Shown one piece after another: positions 9,332 through 16,181 of a stretch of DNA of 27,784 nt (the stretch's first letter is position 1; each line of letters begins with the position of its first letter). The notes beneath the pieces were generated by a model. The model was given only the letters and a program-made list of their open reading frames with translations, was not told the origin of the DNA and ran no database searches. Source of the stretch: a virus; the IMG/VR virus record IMGVR_UViG_3300008450_000353, positions 1 to 27,784 of that record. The stretch is one strand, 5' to 3'. The translations under genes and the position numbers were made by a program.

Positions 9332-10516
9332 ATGGCAGATCGTCTTGAAGATCTAGACCCTATTTTTGCAACGCCAAGTGCGCCTGCGCCAAAGAAAACT
9401 GATCGGCGCCGTAAGCCTCGTGAAGTCTCAACTGAGCCTTTGCCGCAAATACCGCAAGACTCGACTGACTTATCTGCTGTGGATGAGGTCTTTACCGCTG
9501 GGCCTACGACTGGGCCTGCACCAAGTACTACAGTTCAGCCTACAACTAAGCAGGCGCCTGTTAGCAAAGAGTCTGCAGCACTTTCTGGCGCAGCAATTGG
9601 GTATGGCCTAAACCGCCAGCCTTTTCCACGGCCGTTGCAGCGTGAAGCACGTATTCAAGAGCTCGAGGCTACATCAAAGATTGGGCAAAAAGAAGCGCAA
9701 TCAACCTCACGGCAATTGCAAAGTCTTATGTCTCGGCAGCAATCATTGGAGATTGCGCTAGATGACGCGCAACGTGAGCTATCTCAGGCACGAGCACAAG
9801 CAGCTCGCTATAATCTACCTACTGAGATCTCTGCTCCTGGCGAGGCTGCCGGTGATAAATGGTCACGTAAAGTTGTAGGTAGTATGGGCCCAGGTGGCGA
9901 GTCAGTTACTGAGGCTACTCGTGGCTATCGTCTACAGCAAGAGCTTGAGAAAACCGGCGAGGCTGCAAAATTTAAAGCCGCTCGATCTGGTTTGATTGTC
10001 CCCAATGCGCCAGAGTTCTCAGGCCAATTCACCTCACCTGTGCAAGAACAAGCATATAATCGTTTGCAGCAGGCACAAGCCAAGTTTGAGCAAGCCAGTT
10101 CGGCTCTCAATCAGACCAAGCTGGAACTTGAGCAATTGCAAAAAGGTCTTACCTCGACTCAAACGGCTGCTTCCAAAGCTGGCCAGCGTGCACAGCTTTT
10201 GCAAGAGATGAATCAGCCAGGCGTAATGAAGCGACTTGGCTACGCTGTTAAGAACTTCCCACTAGGTAGTACCCTTGGTGGCGGTATGGCCGGCTACGAG
10301 GGCGTACAAGCCTATGAAGCTGGCCAACGTGGTGATATACCTGGCGCCGTCATGCATGGCCTCTCAGCCACAGGTGGTGCCCTCATGACCTTACCTCATC
10401 CGGCAGCCAAAGGGGCTGGCTTGTTATTGTCTGCTCCACCTTTGGCATACGAACTGTATAAGGGTTATACCGGCGAATCTCCCCTTTCCCCCGCCGCAAC
10501 GCCACAACCTAGGTAA
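9332..10516 (+). CDS. Coiled-coil virion protein with Gly/Ala-rich hydrophobic C-terminus
   Basis: A protein of 394 residues starting 2 bases after the preceding stop, with AAGAGG ahead of the ATG. The first 95 residues are Pro/Thr/Ser-rich and probably disordered, with a basic patch (KKTDRRRKPREV). Residues about 105 to 165 and 245 to 295 are long charged heptad segments (QLQSLMSRQQSLEIALDDAQ, QAKFEQASSALNQTKLELEQ) that should form coiled coils. Residues about 305 to 385 are Gly/Ala-rich and hydrophobic (LGGGMAGYEGVQAYEAGQRG, GAVMHGLSATGGALMTLPHP). This coil-plus-hydrophobic plan resembles ejection proteins. It is the last gene of the plus-strand late run; a terminator follows within 25 bases. 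The final codons and stop lie within a second hairpin. Function inferred only. Confidence 0.55.
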   Translation: MADRLEDLDPIFATPSAPAPKKTDRRRKPREVSTEPLPQIPQDSTDLSAVDEVFTAGPTTGPAPSTTVQPTTKQAPVSKESAALSGAAIGYGLNRQPFPRPLQREARIQELEATSKIGQKEAQSTSRQLQSLMSRQQSLEIALDDAQRELSQARAQAARYNLPTEISAPGEAAGDKWSRKVVGSMGPGGESVTEATRGYRLQQELEKTGEAAKFKAARSGLIVPNAPEFSGQFTSPVQEQAYNRLQQAQAKFEQASSALNQTKLELEQLQKGLTSTQTAASKAGQRAQLLQEMNQPGVMKRLGYAVKNFPLGSTLGGGMAGYEGVQAYEAGQRGDIPGAVMHGLSATGGALMTLPHPAAKGAGLLLSAPPLAYELYKGYTGESPLSPAATPQPR

Positions 10517-10535
10517 TCTCGCACCTAGTTTGTGG
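10502..10535. repeat. Imperfect inverted repeat over the stop codon of the last late gene
   Basis: CCACAACCTAGGT (10502-10514) pairs with ACCTAGTTTGTGG (10523-10535), 12 of 13 positions, with an 8-base loop. It covers the final codons and the stop of the plus-strand gene ending at 10516 and is followed by TTTTA. It may assist the main terminator just downstream or protect the 3' end of the transcript. Confidence 0.5.
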
Positions 10536-10698
10536 TTTTACCCCCGTCTAGTACGGGGGTCTTTTTTTCTGCAAACAGCGTTGCAACGTGCCAAGCTTCA
10601 AGCCAGACGTTGTAAGGGTCTCTAAGTAAGTCAGTATTCTTGGTCTTGATGAGCAAGCTCATCCATTCGTGATACTGCTCTTTTACTTGGTCTTCCAT
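10525..10698 (-). CDS. Small conserved-type phage protein (57 residues), unknown function
   Basis: A 57-residue reading frame too short for a usual length cut-off: it begins MEDQVKEQYHEWMSLLIKTK, passes through DPYNVWLEAWHVATLFAEKK and ends GGKTTN. It starts inside the 3' end of the upstream gene (16-base overlap) with GGAAGGG about 9 bases before the ATG at 10698. The mix of acidic and aromatic residues (PYNVWLEAWH) looks like real protein, and this W-x-E-A-W pattern recurs in small phage proteins. Its last third is encoded by the opposite strand of the late terminator hairpin (KKTPVLDGGK), so one DNA element serves as terminator on one strand and code on the other. Last gene of the minus-strand block. 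Function unknown. Confidence 0.6.
   Translation of the reverse strand: MEDQVKEQYHEWMSLLIKTKNTDLLRDPYNVWLEAWHVATLFAEKKTPVLDGGKTTN
10540..10568 (+). terminator. Rho-independent terminator of the late structural run
   Basis: A perfect 8-bp stem, ACCCCCGT (10540-10547) with ACGGGGGT (10553-10560), a 5-base loop CTAGT, then C and seven T (10562-10568). It faces plus-strand transcription leaving the gene that ends at 10516. On the minus strand the hairpin is followed by TAAAACC, with no T-run, so it should not be an efficient terminator for the opposing genes. It lies inside the coding sequence of the minus-strand gene 10525-10698. Confidence 0.85.
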
Positions 10699-10916
10699 TG
10701 AATAACCCTTCCGGCGTTGTCGTGTTTACGATCATTAATCGGGTCTTCGTGAGCTTCAAGACTCTCAATGCCTCGAGCAGATTGCGCTCTAAACTCAGCC
10801 CATTTCTTTTTAAAGTTTTCTTGCTCAGTAGGTGGCACCCAGCCATATTTGATACGCCAACGAATAGTTACATCCGTAGTTGAAGGCGTGTATACGTACT
10901 CAAAGGGAATGCTCAT
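10683..10916 (-). CDS. Small phage protein (77 residues), unknown function
   Basis: A 77-residue protein, with AAAGGAG placed 7 bases ahead of the ATG, whose start overlaps the preceding stop by 4 bases (ATGA). The sequence contains TTDVTIRWRIKYGWVPPTEQ and then FKKKWAEFRAQSARGIESLE. The DVTxRWRxxxGWVPPTE pattern resembles small conserved phage proteins of unknown role. It is basic and rich in Trp and Arg, which would allow nucleic acid contact, but no known fold is recognised. The gene order with the 240-residue protein upstream suggests they are made together. Confidence 0.7.
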   Translation of the reverse strand: MSIPFEYVYTPSTTDVTIRWRIKYGWVPPTEQENFKKKWAEFRAQSARGIESLEAHEDPINDRKHDNAGRVIQWKTK

Positions 10917-11635
10917 AGTTCAACTCCTTTAGTCGATAACCAACCCCGCAACGCCGTCATGCCCCCATCAATCAAGACGTAATTTTTATAGATTTGGTAC
11001 TTCTCAAAAACTGCATGTGAGATGAAATTTTTCATCAGCAAATACGCATCAGCGTCAGTTGCAATAGAGCCTTTGGCGTCGTCAGCCGTAAGAAACTTAA
11101 AGCTGTATCGATTGGCGTATTCATGCTCAATCATAGACATTTGATCTTCACGTAGTCCAATAATAGTAACACGGGGCTTGGACTTACCATTGGCTTCGTA
11201 TTCTGGATTATTGCGTGCAACTTTAAACTCATGCTCAAGCTCTTTAACAGCCTTAACAATTTCAGTTTTTACGGTGCTGGCAATTCTACGAGCTATGGTG
11301 TCAATTAGGGCATCAATAGAACCTTCTGCTTGAGGCACTGGATGTGCACTGGAGACCACAACTTTTTGCTGTATAGGTTGCATATTGGCTTTAGCCATTG
11401 CAATATCCACACTATGTTTTGGAGGCACTGTAGCATTGGCCAATTTACGCGCCGCTGCAATAATATCTGCGGCATTGTAAAGACTTGTTTCCGGGCGTCG
11501 GCGATCTGGCTCAAGGACATATTGGGCTGCTCTTAAAGCGTCACCAATTTTATAGCCTTCATTGAGCTTTTTGGCGGCGGCGGTAATAACCTCGCCACGC
11601 TCTCTGGATGTCCAACGTATACGATTGAGGGTCAT
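10913..11635 (-). CDS. Unknown protein with HTH/Myb-like N-terminus and a Rossmann-like C-terminal part
   Basis: A 240-residue protein starting after the repeated leader TGACCATTGAAAGGAAC. Residues 1 to 75 (RIRWTSRERGEVITAAAKKL, then DALRAAQYVLEPDRRRPETS) follow the W-T-x-x-E-R pattern seen at the start of phage proteins with a SANT/Myb-like DNA-binding helix set. A linker and a charged helix (TVKTEIVKAVKELEHEFKVA) follow. The last 90 residues (PRVTIIGLREDQMSMIEHEY, FKFLTADDAKGSIATDADAY) look like an alpha/beta domain of the kind used for sensing or pairing of proteins. It is first in a short transcript with its own promoter candidate. A DNA-binding regulator is possible; a role in replication or modification cannot be excluded. 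Confidence 0.6.
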   Translation of the reverse strand: MTLNRIRWTSRERGEVITAAAKKLNEGYKIGDALRAAQYVLEPDRRRPETSLYNAADIIAAARKLANATVPPKHSVDIAMAKANMQPIQQKVVVSSAHPVPQAEGSIDALIDTIARRIASTVKTEIVKAVKELEHEFKVARNNPEYEANGKSKPRVTIIGLREDQMSMIEHEYANRYSFKFLTADDAKGSIATDADAYLLMKNFISHAVFEKYQIYKNYVLIDGGMTALRGWLSTKGVEL

Positions 11636-11640
11636 GATAA

Positions 11641-11657
11641 GTTCCTTTCAATGGTCA
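11641..11657 (-). promoter_or_regulatory. Repeated 17-base ribosome-binding leader, copy 1
   Basis: On the minus strand it reads TGACCATTGAAAGGAAC and lies just ahead of the gene starting at 11635. It is one of about six near-identical leaders (consensus TGANNATTGAAAGGANN); the AAAGGA core is the ribosome binding site, but conservation extends well upstream of it. Confidence 0.6.
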
Positions 11658-11699
11658 GGTGCTACACGTGAATTATACATTAAGGAGCCAGCGTGAGAA
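11658..11699 (-). promoter_or_regulatory. Minus-strand promoter with conserved TGTAGCACC start-site element
   Basis: On the minus strand: TTCTCA (11699-11694) as -35, a 16-bp spacer, a perfect -10 box TATAAT (11677-11672), 5 bases, then TGTAGCACC (11666-11658). The stop codon of the TS-family gene lies within the -10 box. The promoter at 23206-23247 has the same layout. It would drive the three genes from 11635 to 10525. Confidence 0.55.
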
Positions 11700-12458
11700 C
11701 GCATGAGAACTGTCAATGTGCTTATCCATCAACATATGAGCCTCGTATCTCTGAATCCTTGGGGGTGGGTCAGCTACAGGTTGATGCGTTGACTTTTCAA
11801 TAATGTCTTTAAACATCTTCATTCTGGACTCGTAAACGTGGAATGAGCCAACAGATATTGTCAATGTACCTACTTCTGCATTAAGCAAAGCTGCTACAAT
11901 TTCTTGTAAGAATGAGAAAGTAGGAAGATCATTAGCCATCCCCCATAGAATGTCTTGGCTACGCATTATGGCTCTTGCGTTAAGCCGGCCTCGGCGTAGA
12001 CGAAACTCAATGGCAGTTGTGCAAGGCACGTCTTTGGCCTCGCTATCCATATGAGCAACGTCAGTGCCGTACATAGGAATAACTGCACGACGGCTCATAG
12101 GGTCTTTTTGAAGTACACTAACAACATGGCGTACGCCATATTTACCAAACCAATAAGAACCATAGTTGCTATTTAACTTGCCATTAACGACAATTTTGCC
12201 CCATTGCGCAGCATGCTCGGCAATAGAGGTATCAAATGGATCAGCCTTTATGTACCAAGCCATTTCACGCTTAAGATAATTAAGATTAAAGTTACGACCG
12301 ACAAAGTTGTTAAAACGCACGAAAGGATTAACAGTATAAGTAAAGTTCTCAATTTCCAAAGTACCCTCTCCCCGTGGCTCAGATCGAGTTCCACGGTATT
12401 CAAGTGCTTTATATATGAGAATGAGATCTTCTTCACGATGAATGAGTGGTATTTCCAT
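11673..12458 (-). CDS. Thymidylate synthase family enzyme; probable deoxycytidylate (dCMP) hydroxymethylase
   Basis: A 261-residue protein, close to the 264 residues of E. coli thymidylate synthase. Visible TS-family features: DPMSRRAVIPMYG (SRR phosphate-binding arginines), VPCTTAIEF with the nucleophile at Cys146, MRSQDILWGMANDLPTF, and SFHVYESR with His207 and Tyr209. Counting without gaps, catalytic and base-binding residues fall on the same numbers as in E. coli TS. The base-reading position, Asn177 in TS (LPFN), is Asp177 here (MAND). In phage T4 dCMP hydroxymethylase the equivalent residue is Asp, which favours cytosine. So it probably transfers a one-carbon unit from methylene-tetrahydrofolate to dCMP; a deviant dTMP synthase is the alternative. 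The ATG at 12458 replaces an upstream in-frame start; it overlaps the kinase gene by 26 bases. Confidence 0.75.
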   Translation of the reverse strand: MEIPLIHREEDLILIYKALEYRGTRSEPRGEGTLEIENFTYTVNPFVRFNNFVGRNFNLNYLKREMAWYIKADPFDTSIAEHAAQWGKIVVNGKLNSNYGSYWFGKYGVRHVVSVLQKDPMSRRAVIPMYGTDVAHMDSEAKDVPCTTAIEFRLRRGRLNARAIMRSQDILWGMANDLPTFSFLQEIVAALLNAEVGTLTISVGSFHVYESRMKMFKDIIEKSTHQPVADPPPRIQRYEAHMLMDKHIDSSHAFSRWLLNV

Positions 12459-13377
12459 AATCGCTCTCAGTAATGTGGTATGGCAAATGCGGGAAGTGCT
12501 GCATATGATATAGCGGCGGTGGCAGTTTGTACACTTGTACACCGGCGTTAATAGCCCAACTATAGGCGTTATTGCCTAAGGCAAAGATTCGGCTAGGCTT
12601 AAGCTGATTAATGAATTTTGCGTCAGTTGGTGTGCCTAGATAATTTTGTGTGTTGATCCAGTAAAGATCTTTCTCAGGCACGCCTTCGTTTTCTAGTGCA
12701 TGAGCCAACATACGACTGGGGCCATCATCGTCCAAAAAGTTAATGAATGGCACAACAGCTGCAGATGCTCGCATATTAGTGCGAGGGCCTTTATCACAAA
12801 GCATAAGGATATTGCCTTCTTTAAAGCAACCACCACCGGATGCTCGATTAGGCACTGACTTTGCCATGACTTTTTCTAATAGGTCACTAACAGTATCTTT
12901 TTCATAATCATAGTGCACGATGGGCAAGCATGTATGCATAGGCAGCGTTTCATACGCATCATATACTTTGCCTAGTTGCTCAGTGGTGTCAAGGTATTCA
13001 ATATCTTTGCGTGTCTTGAAAGTATCAACGCATAAAGCAAACTCAGGTTGGCAATGGATAACCACGGCGCCACGAGTTAATGCCACACGTTCTAGCATTC
13101 GATGGCGTGGCATATCTACACGAGTTACGCCATTACGATAGACCTCGCCATAGATTGGCTCTGATAACCAACTGCGATCAAGAATAACGTGGTCATCATA
13201 GGTTAATGCTTGTGACATCGATCTGAAGTATGTCTTGCATAATTCTTCAGACGACATACCGGTATAAGGGCCATGTTTTACGACATTGGTCAATCTTTCA
13301 TGATTAAGCATTTGTCGCAACTTTTCAGATAGCGTGGTTTTACCCCCACCATCTGGCCCTTCAAGAATTATGATCAT
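12433..13377 (-). CDS. P-loop deoxynucleotide kinase fused to a uracil-DNA-glycosylase-like domain
   Basis: A 314-residue, two-part protein. Residues 1 to 175 are a thymidylate-kinase-type P-loop kinase: Walker A EGPDGGGKTT (6-15), the DRSW motif at 67-70 (VILDRSWLSEPIYGEVYR), and a helix with RGAVVIHCQPEFA. It should phosphorylate a (deoxy)nucleoside monophosphate. After a Gly-rich linker (about 178 to 190), residues 190 to 314 (GNILMLCDKGPRTNM, LKPSRIFALGNNAYSWAINA, and a late His-rich segment LYHMQHFPHLPYH) resemble the fold of the uracil-DNA glycosylase superfamily, where a P-x-x-I-x-A-L-G-N-x-A segment is usual. Start ATG at 13377 overlaps the upstream stop (ATGA), with GGAAGG 11 bases earlier. 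A kinase for the product of the neighbouring TS-family enzyme is a natural reading. Confidence 0.65.
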   Translation of the reverse strand: MIIILEGPDGGGKTTLSEKLRQMLNHERLTNVVKHGPYTGMSSEELCKTYFRSMSQALTYDDHVILDRSWLSEPIYGEVYRNGVTRVDMPRHRMLERVALTRGAVVIHCQPEFALCVDTFKTRKDIEYLDTTEQLGKVYDAYETLPMHTCLPIVHYDYEKDTVSDLLEKVMAKSVPNRASGGGCFKEGNILMLCDKGPRTNMRASAAVVPFINFLDDDGPSRMLAHALENEGVPEKDLYWINTQNYLGTPTDAKFINQLKPSRIFALGNNAYSWAINAGVQVYKLPPPLYHMQHFPHLPYHITESDYGNTTHSS

Positions 13378-14264
13378 GCAAGCCACCCTTCCACTTTTTG
13401 CATTGTTTCATGCAAAGTTGCAACGTTTAGTTTGTCTGCTTGCAACCAGGCCAAGTATTCTCTTGCCTCGTCGCCCATTTTCTCTATTTCTTTTAGTGTG
13501 TATCCATATGCAGGATGGATCATCCCGGTTTCTTTGGGGTCGCTACCGAGTATAGCTCCAGCATGTGCAGCATGTAAGTATCTGACGCGCCACCATCCGC
13601 ATCCGGCATGTTCATAGGTAGGACAAAGCACGCCTTTATAGGATCCATATTCCCAGACAATTTGAGACTCCAAAATCCTAGGTTGTCCAAGTGATTTTCC
13701 ACCCACGGCACGAACAGGCCAGGTAAGATTTTGCCGATCTGCCCACTCATGCGCATCCTTTGATAATGAGGCGTTGTACCATTCAGTTTTTCTTTCTTGC
13801 CAACGTAGTCTATGTACTTTAGGCAAGTTGTACAAAGGTGATGGGTCCCAATGACGTATATCATCGACCGGCAGACCCATCTGTTTAACGTCGCCCCATG
13901 GAAATAAAGGTGCTAACCATGTACGATTGGTAAGTAGCTTGGTGTCAATAAAGTTGCCCCACGTAGGTAGCAATTTTTGAAACGACCAATCATCAAGACA
14001 AAGCCAAGCGTCTGGCCGTTGTTGCAATGCCCATATAGCGCCATTAACATTAACTGCGTTATGGTCTACAGGGTACAGGTAGATGAAGACCTTTTGATAC
14101 TCAGAAAGATCCTCACCTGCCCCTACTGCTCGATGATCTACATCATGTACCAGTCGCTCAAACGCGTTACGCATCAACTCAGGTACTGACACAAACTTTG
14201 TGGAACTTGCACGCTGTGGATGATTTGTATGCGTCTCGGTGACGCCGGTTATAAGGATCTTCAT
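13374..14264 (-). CDS. Putative glycosyltransferase-like phage protein
   Basis: A 296-residue protein. It opens with a Rossmann-like strand and loop (MKILITGVTETHTNH), followed by TKFVSVPELMRNAFERLVHD, then a second strand FIYLYPVDHNAVNVNGAIWA and a DDW motif (PDAWLCLDDW). The C-terminal half has GCGWWRVRYLHAAHAGAILG and DPKETGMIHPAYG. The overall plan (two Rossmann halves and a WWRxRYxxAxxAGAIL site near the end) matches phage proteins that I associate with GT-B type glycosyltransferases, but no catalytic residue can be fixed by eye. It sits directly upstream of the kinase and the TS-family enzyme with ATGA and TAATG overlaps, which is what is expected for a sugar transfer step onto a hydroxymethylated base. 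GGAAG precedes the ATG. Confidence 0.45.
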   Translation of the reverse strand: MKILITGVTETHTNHPQRASSTKFVSVPELMRNAFERLVHDVDHRAVGAGEDLSEYQKVFIYLYPVDHNAVNVNGAIWALQQRPDAWLCLDDWSFQKLLPTWGNFIDTKLLTNRTWLAPLFPWGDVKQMGLPVDDIRHWDPSPLYNLPKVHRLRWQERKTEWYNASLSKDAHEWADRQNLTWPVRAVGGKSLGQPRILESQIVWEYGSYKGVLCPTYEHAGCGWWRVRYLHAAHAGAILGSDPKETGMIHPAYGYTLKEIEKMGDEAREYLAWLQADKLNVATLHETMQKVEGWLA

Positions 14265-14473
14265 TAGTCTTCCAGTTCGATATACCCTGCAGCAACGTCA
14301 TGTGCAATATCGCCTGTACGGCCGCCCGCAGCAACGTATTCCTCGACTGTCATACCATTTTCATATAATGCAAACCGGTCTGCGGCTAGCGTATTATTGC
14401 GCTTAGGGTTTTCCTCAACCAGCACTTTAATCTTTGCTTGCTTATTGACACGGCGGCGCTTTACCTCTGACAT
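14264..14473 (-). CDS. Small basic/acidic phage protein (69 residues), unknown function
   Basis: A 69-residue protein. The start at 14473 was chosen because AAGGAGA lies 7 bases upstream; an earlier in-frame ATG at 14515 has only a weak site (TTGAAAAG). The N-terminal 25 residues are very basic (VKRRRVNKQAKIKVLVEENP), the C-terminal part is acidic (TVEEYVAAGGRTGDIAHDVA, ending YIELED). It may be a small nucleic acid-binding protein; its NPKRxxxxA region looks like the end of a helix-turn-helix or ribbon fold, but no family is recognised. It lies between the helicase and the putative glycosyltransferase and shares a TAATG junction with the latter. Confidence 0.65.
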   Translation of the reverse strand: MSEVKRRRVNKQAKIKVLVEENPKRNNTLAADRFALYENGMTVEEYVAAGGRTGDIAHDVAAGYIELED

Positions 14474-14516
14474 AGCAGAATCTCCTTGTGTAAAAATAGT
14501 GGTGGTGTATGACATG

Positions 14517-14534
14517 CTTACTTTTCAATGATCA
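14517..14534 (-). promoter_or_regulatory. Degenerate copy of the repeated ribosome-binding leader
   Basis: Minus strand reads TTGATCATTGAAAAGTAA, the leader consensus with one change in the AGG core. It overlaps the helicase stop codon and precedes an ATG at 14515, which is probably no longer the main start. It looks like a decayed leader. Confidence 0.35.
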
Positions 14535-15913
14535 ACAGCAATTTCAATTTTATCACGTTGCACGTAATCGCGTACCGCATTTAACAGATTTTGTTGAGTC
14601 TTGTCTTTGCGTTTTACAGCTGAGACAATGGCCTCATCAATGGTATCTTTTGCAATAATGTGGTGGACTACGATGTGATTTTTTTGACCTTGTCTCCACA
14701 GGCGTCTAATGAATTGCTCATAAACTTCAAGCGACCATGTGAGCGAGTACCAAATGACTGCATGGCCAGAGCCTTGAAGATTGAGACCATGCCCAGCAGA
14801 CATCGGGTGCGCAAGTAAAACTGGAATTTCCATGGCATTCCATGCGCTAACAATGCTATCAAGTCTAGAACCAACAACGCCAGAACCAATGACTGGAGCC
14901 TGAGGAAACGCAGCTTTGAGTCTTTCCAGGTCGTGTTGAAAATGAAAGCCAATAATGCAAGGTTGGCCTGACAATTCGTCAACCAGATCTTGAACGGCTT
15001 GTGTCTTGGCGTCGTGTATGTGTATTGTCTCTTTGTTCTCCCCATCTAGGTATGATCCTCCATTGGCAACTTGTTGACATTTCATGACCGCCACGGCTGC
15101 GTTCGCAGCTGTTATATTGCCATACTGCAAGTCAATGGTAAGGTCATCCTCGAGGCGCTTGTAAATTTTCTTGGCGGCCTCAGGTAGTTCTACATAAATA
15201 TTGTTGTATGTTAACTCAGGCAAATCTAGATGGTCCAGCGCTGCCATACGCAGTACCTTTCCCTCCAAGGCATCATAGATACGCTTTTCGCCATCAGGTT
15301 TGATTTTCCACTCATACCCACCAAAGCCGGACGGGTAAAAGTACTCATTTTTGAATCGAGTAATGTAAGGCCCAAATGTAGCGCCTTGGTCAATCACATA
15401 TTGAGGGCCAAAGATATCCAGCAACCCATTTGGCGCAGGCGAGCCAGTCAAACCCCAGCGGCGATCAAACTTATTTAGCAATGGCTTCAATGATTTGTAA
15501 CGTTGTGATTGCGTATTCTTCAAGTATGAGATCTCATCCACAACCAAAATCTCAAAAGGCCAAGGCTTGCCATTGAGTTGAGATGAGAGCCAGCCAATGC
15601 CTTCGTAATTCATTACGTAGATATCGTGGTTTTGCTTAAGAACTTTGTTCTTATTGCCACCATGCAGAATGCCTACAGAATAGTTTTCGAACTGCTCCCA
15701 CTTTTTGACTTCGTTAGGCCATACAGAATACGTAGGCCGCAGAGGGGCTAGCACTAGCATCTTTTTGCAATGCCCTTTGGTCTTTAAGATTCTATACGCC
15801 GATAGAACAATTGAAGTTTTACCAAGACCGGGGTCAAGCCAAAGACCGCCAGAGCCTCGAGTAATGAGAAACTTTACAGCTTCCTTTTGATACTCATGCG
15901 GTTCCCAAAACAC
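14525..15913 (-). CDS. SF2 helicase of the SNF2 type (DNA-dependent ATPase)
   Basis: A 462-residue protein with the helicase motifs in order: Q-like entry HEYQKEAVKFL, motif I LDPGLGKTS (Walker A lysine near residue 32), motif Ia LAPLRPTYSVWPNEVKKW, motif II VVDEISYLK (D126-E127, with Ser replacing the usual His), motif III GLTGSPAPNG, motif V GHGLNLQG and motif VI IRRLWRQGQ. This is a short, phage-type SNF2-like ATPase. It would translocate on double-stranded DNA and may act in recombination or fork processing with the neighbouring nucleases. The start is the GTG at 15913 after AGAGGGG; a TTG 6 bases upstream would be too close to the ribosome binding site. It overlaps the VRR-NUC gene by 20 bases. 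Confidence 0.85.
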   Translation of the reverse strand: MFWEPHEYQKEAVKFLITRGSGGLWLDPGLGKTSIVLSAYRILKTKGHCKKMLVLAPLRPTYSVWPNEVKKWEQFENYSVGILHGGNKNKVLKQNHDIYVMNYEGIGWLSSQLNGKPWPFEILVVDEISYLKNTQSQRYKSLKPLLNKFDRRWGLTGSPAPNGLLDIFGPQYVIDQGATFGPYITRFKNEYFYPSGFGGYEWKIKPDGEKRIYDALEGKVLRMAALDHLDLPELTYNNIYVELPEAAKKIYKRLEDDLTIDLQYGNITAANAAVAVMKCQQVANGGSYLDGENKETIHIHDAKTQAVQDLVDELSGQPCIIGFHFQHDLERLKAAFPQAPVIGSGVVGSRLDSIVSAWNAMEIPVLLAHPMSAGHGLNLQGSGHAVIWYSLTWSLEVYEQFIRRLWRQGQKNHIVVHHIIAKDTIDEAIVSAVKRKDKTQQNLLNAVRDYVQRDKIEIAVDH

Positions 15914-16181
15914 TGTCAATCCCCTCTTTAGAATCTAATACGTAAACTGTATGGTTAAGATCTTTTAGTTGCTTGTGTACTTTGTCCTGTAGAGGCGTTG
16001 TCTTTCCCCCAGGTTTTTTCAACTCCACCCATAATGTATGCCCACCAGATAAGACCACGATCCGGTCGGGCCACCCTCTCGCATATCGGACATGTAGTTT
16101 GAGGGTGAGCAGGTTTAGCTTTTTGCATTGTCGTGTAAAGTATGCCTCAAGGTCGCGTTCGAGTAATGCTCGAGTCACCAT
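15894..16181 (-). CDS. VRR-NUC domain nuclease
   Basis: A 95-residue protein consisting almost wholly of the VRR-NUC fold. The key elements are ARGWPDRIVVL (Asp39) and the catalytic VELKKPGGKTTPLQ segment (Glu53 and Lys55 with the following Gln), then HKQLKDLNHTVYVLDS. VRR-NUC enzymes are PD-(D/E)XK nucleases found in phages next to SNF2-like helicases and acting on DNA junctions or flaps. The ATG start at 16181 has GGAGG 9 bases ahead; a TTG 6 bases upstream was rejected. The 3' end overlaps the helicase start and the 5' end the Cas4-like gene, so the three are made together. Resolution of recombination intermediates is inferred. Confidence 0.85.
   Translation of the reverse strand: MVTRALLERDLEAYFTRQCKKLNLLTLKLHVRYARGWPDRIVVLSGGHTLWVELKKPGGKTTPLQDKVHKQLKDLNHTVYVLDSKEGIDSVLGTA

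Noticed and set aside
10631-10846. A 71-residue minus-strand frame overlapping two small genes
   Set aside because: Two other frames in the same place each have good ribosome binding sites and protein-like composition; this one has neither.
13378-13386. GTG start 9 bases before the kinase ATG
   Set aside because: The ATG at 13377 overlaps the upstream stop (ATGA), as at most junctions here, and begins directly at the first strand of the P-loop fold.
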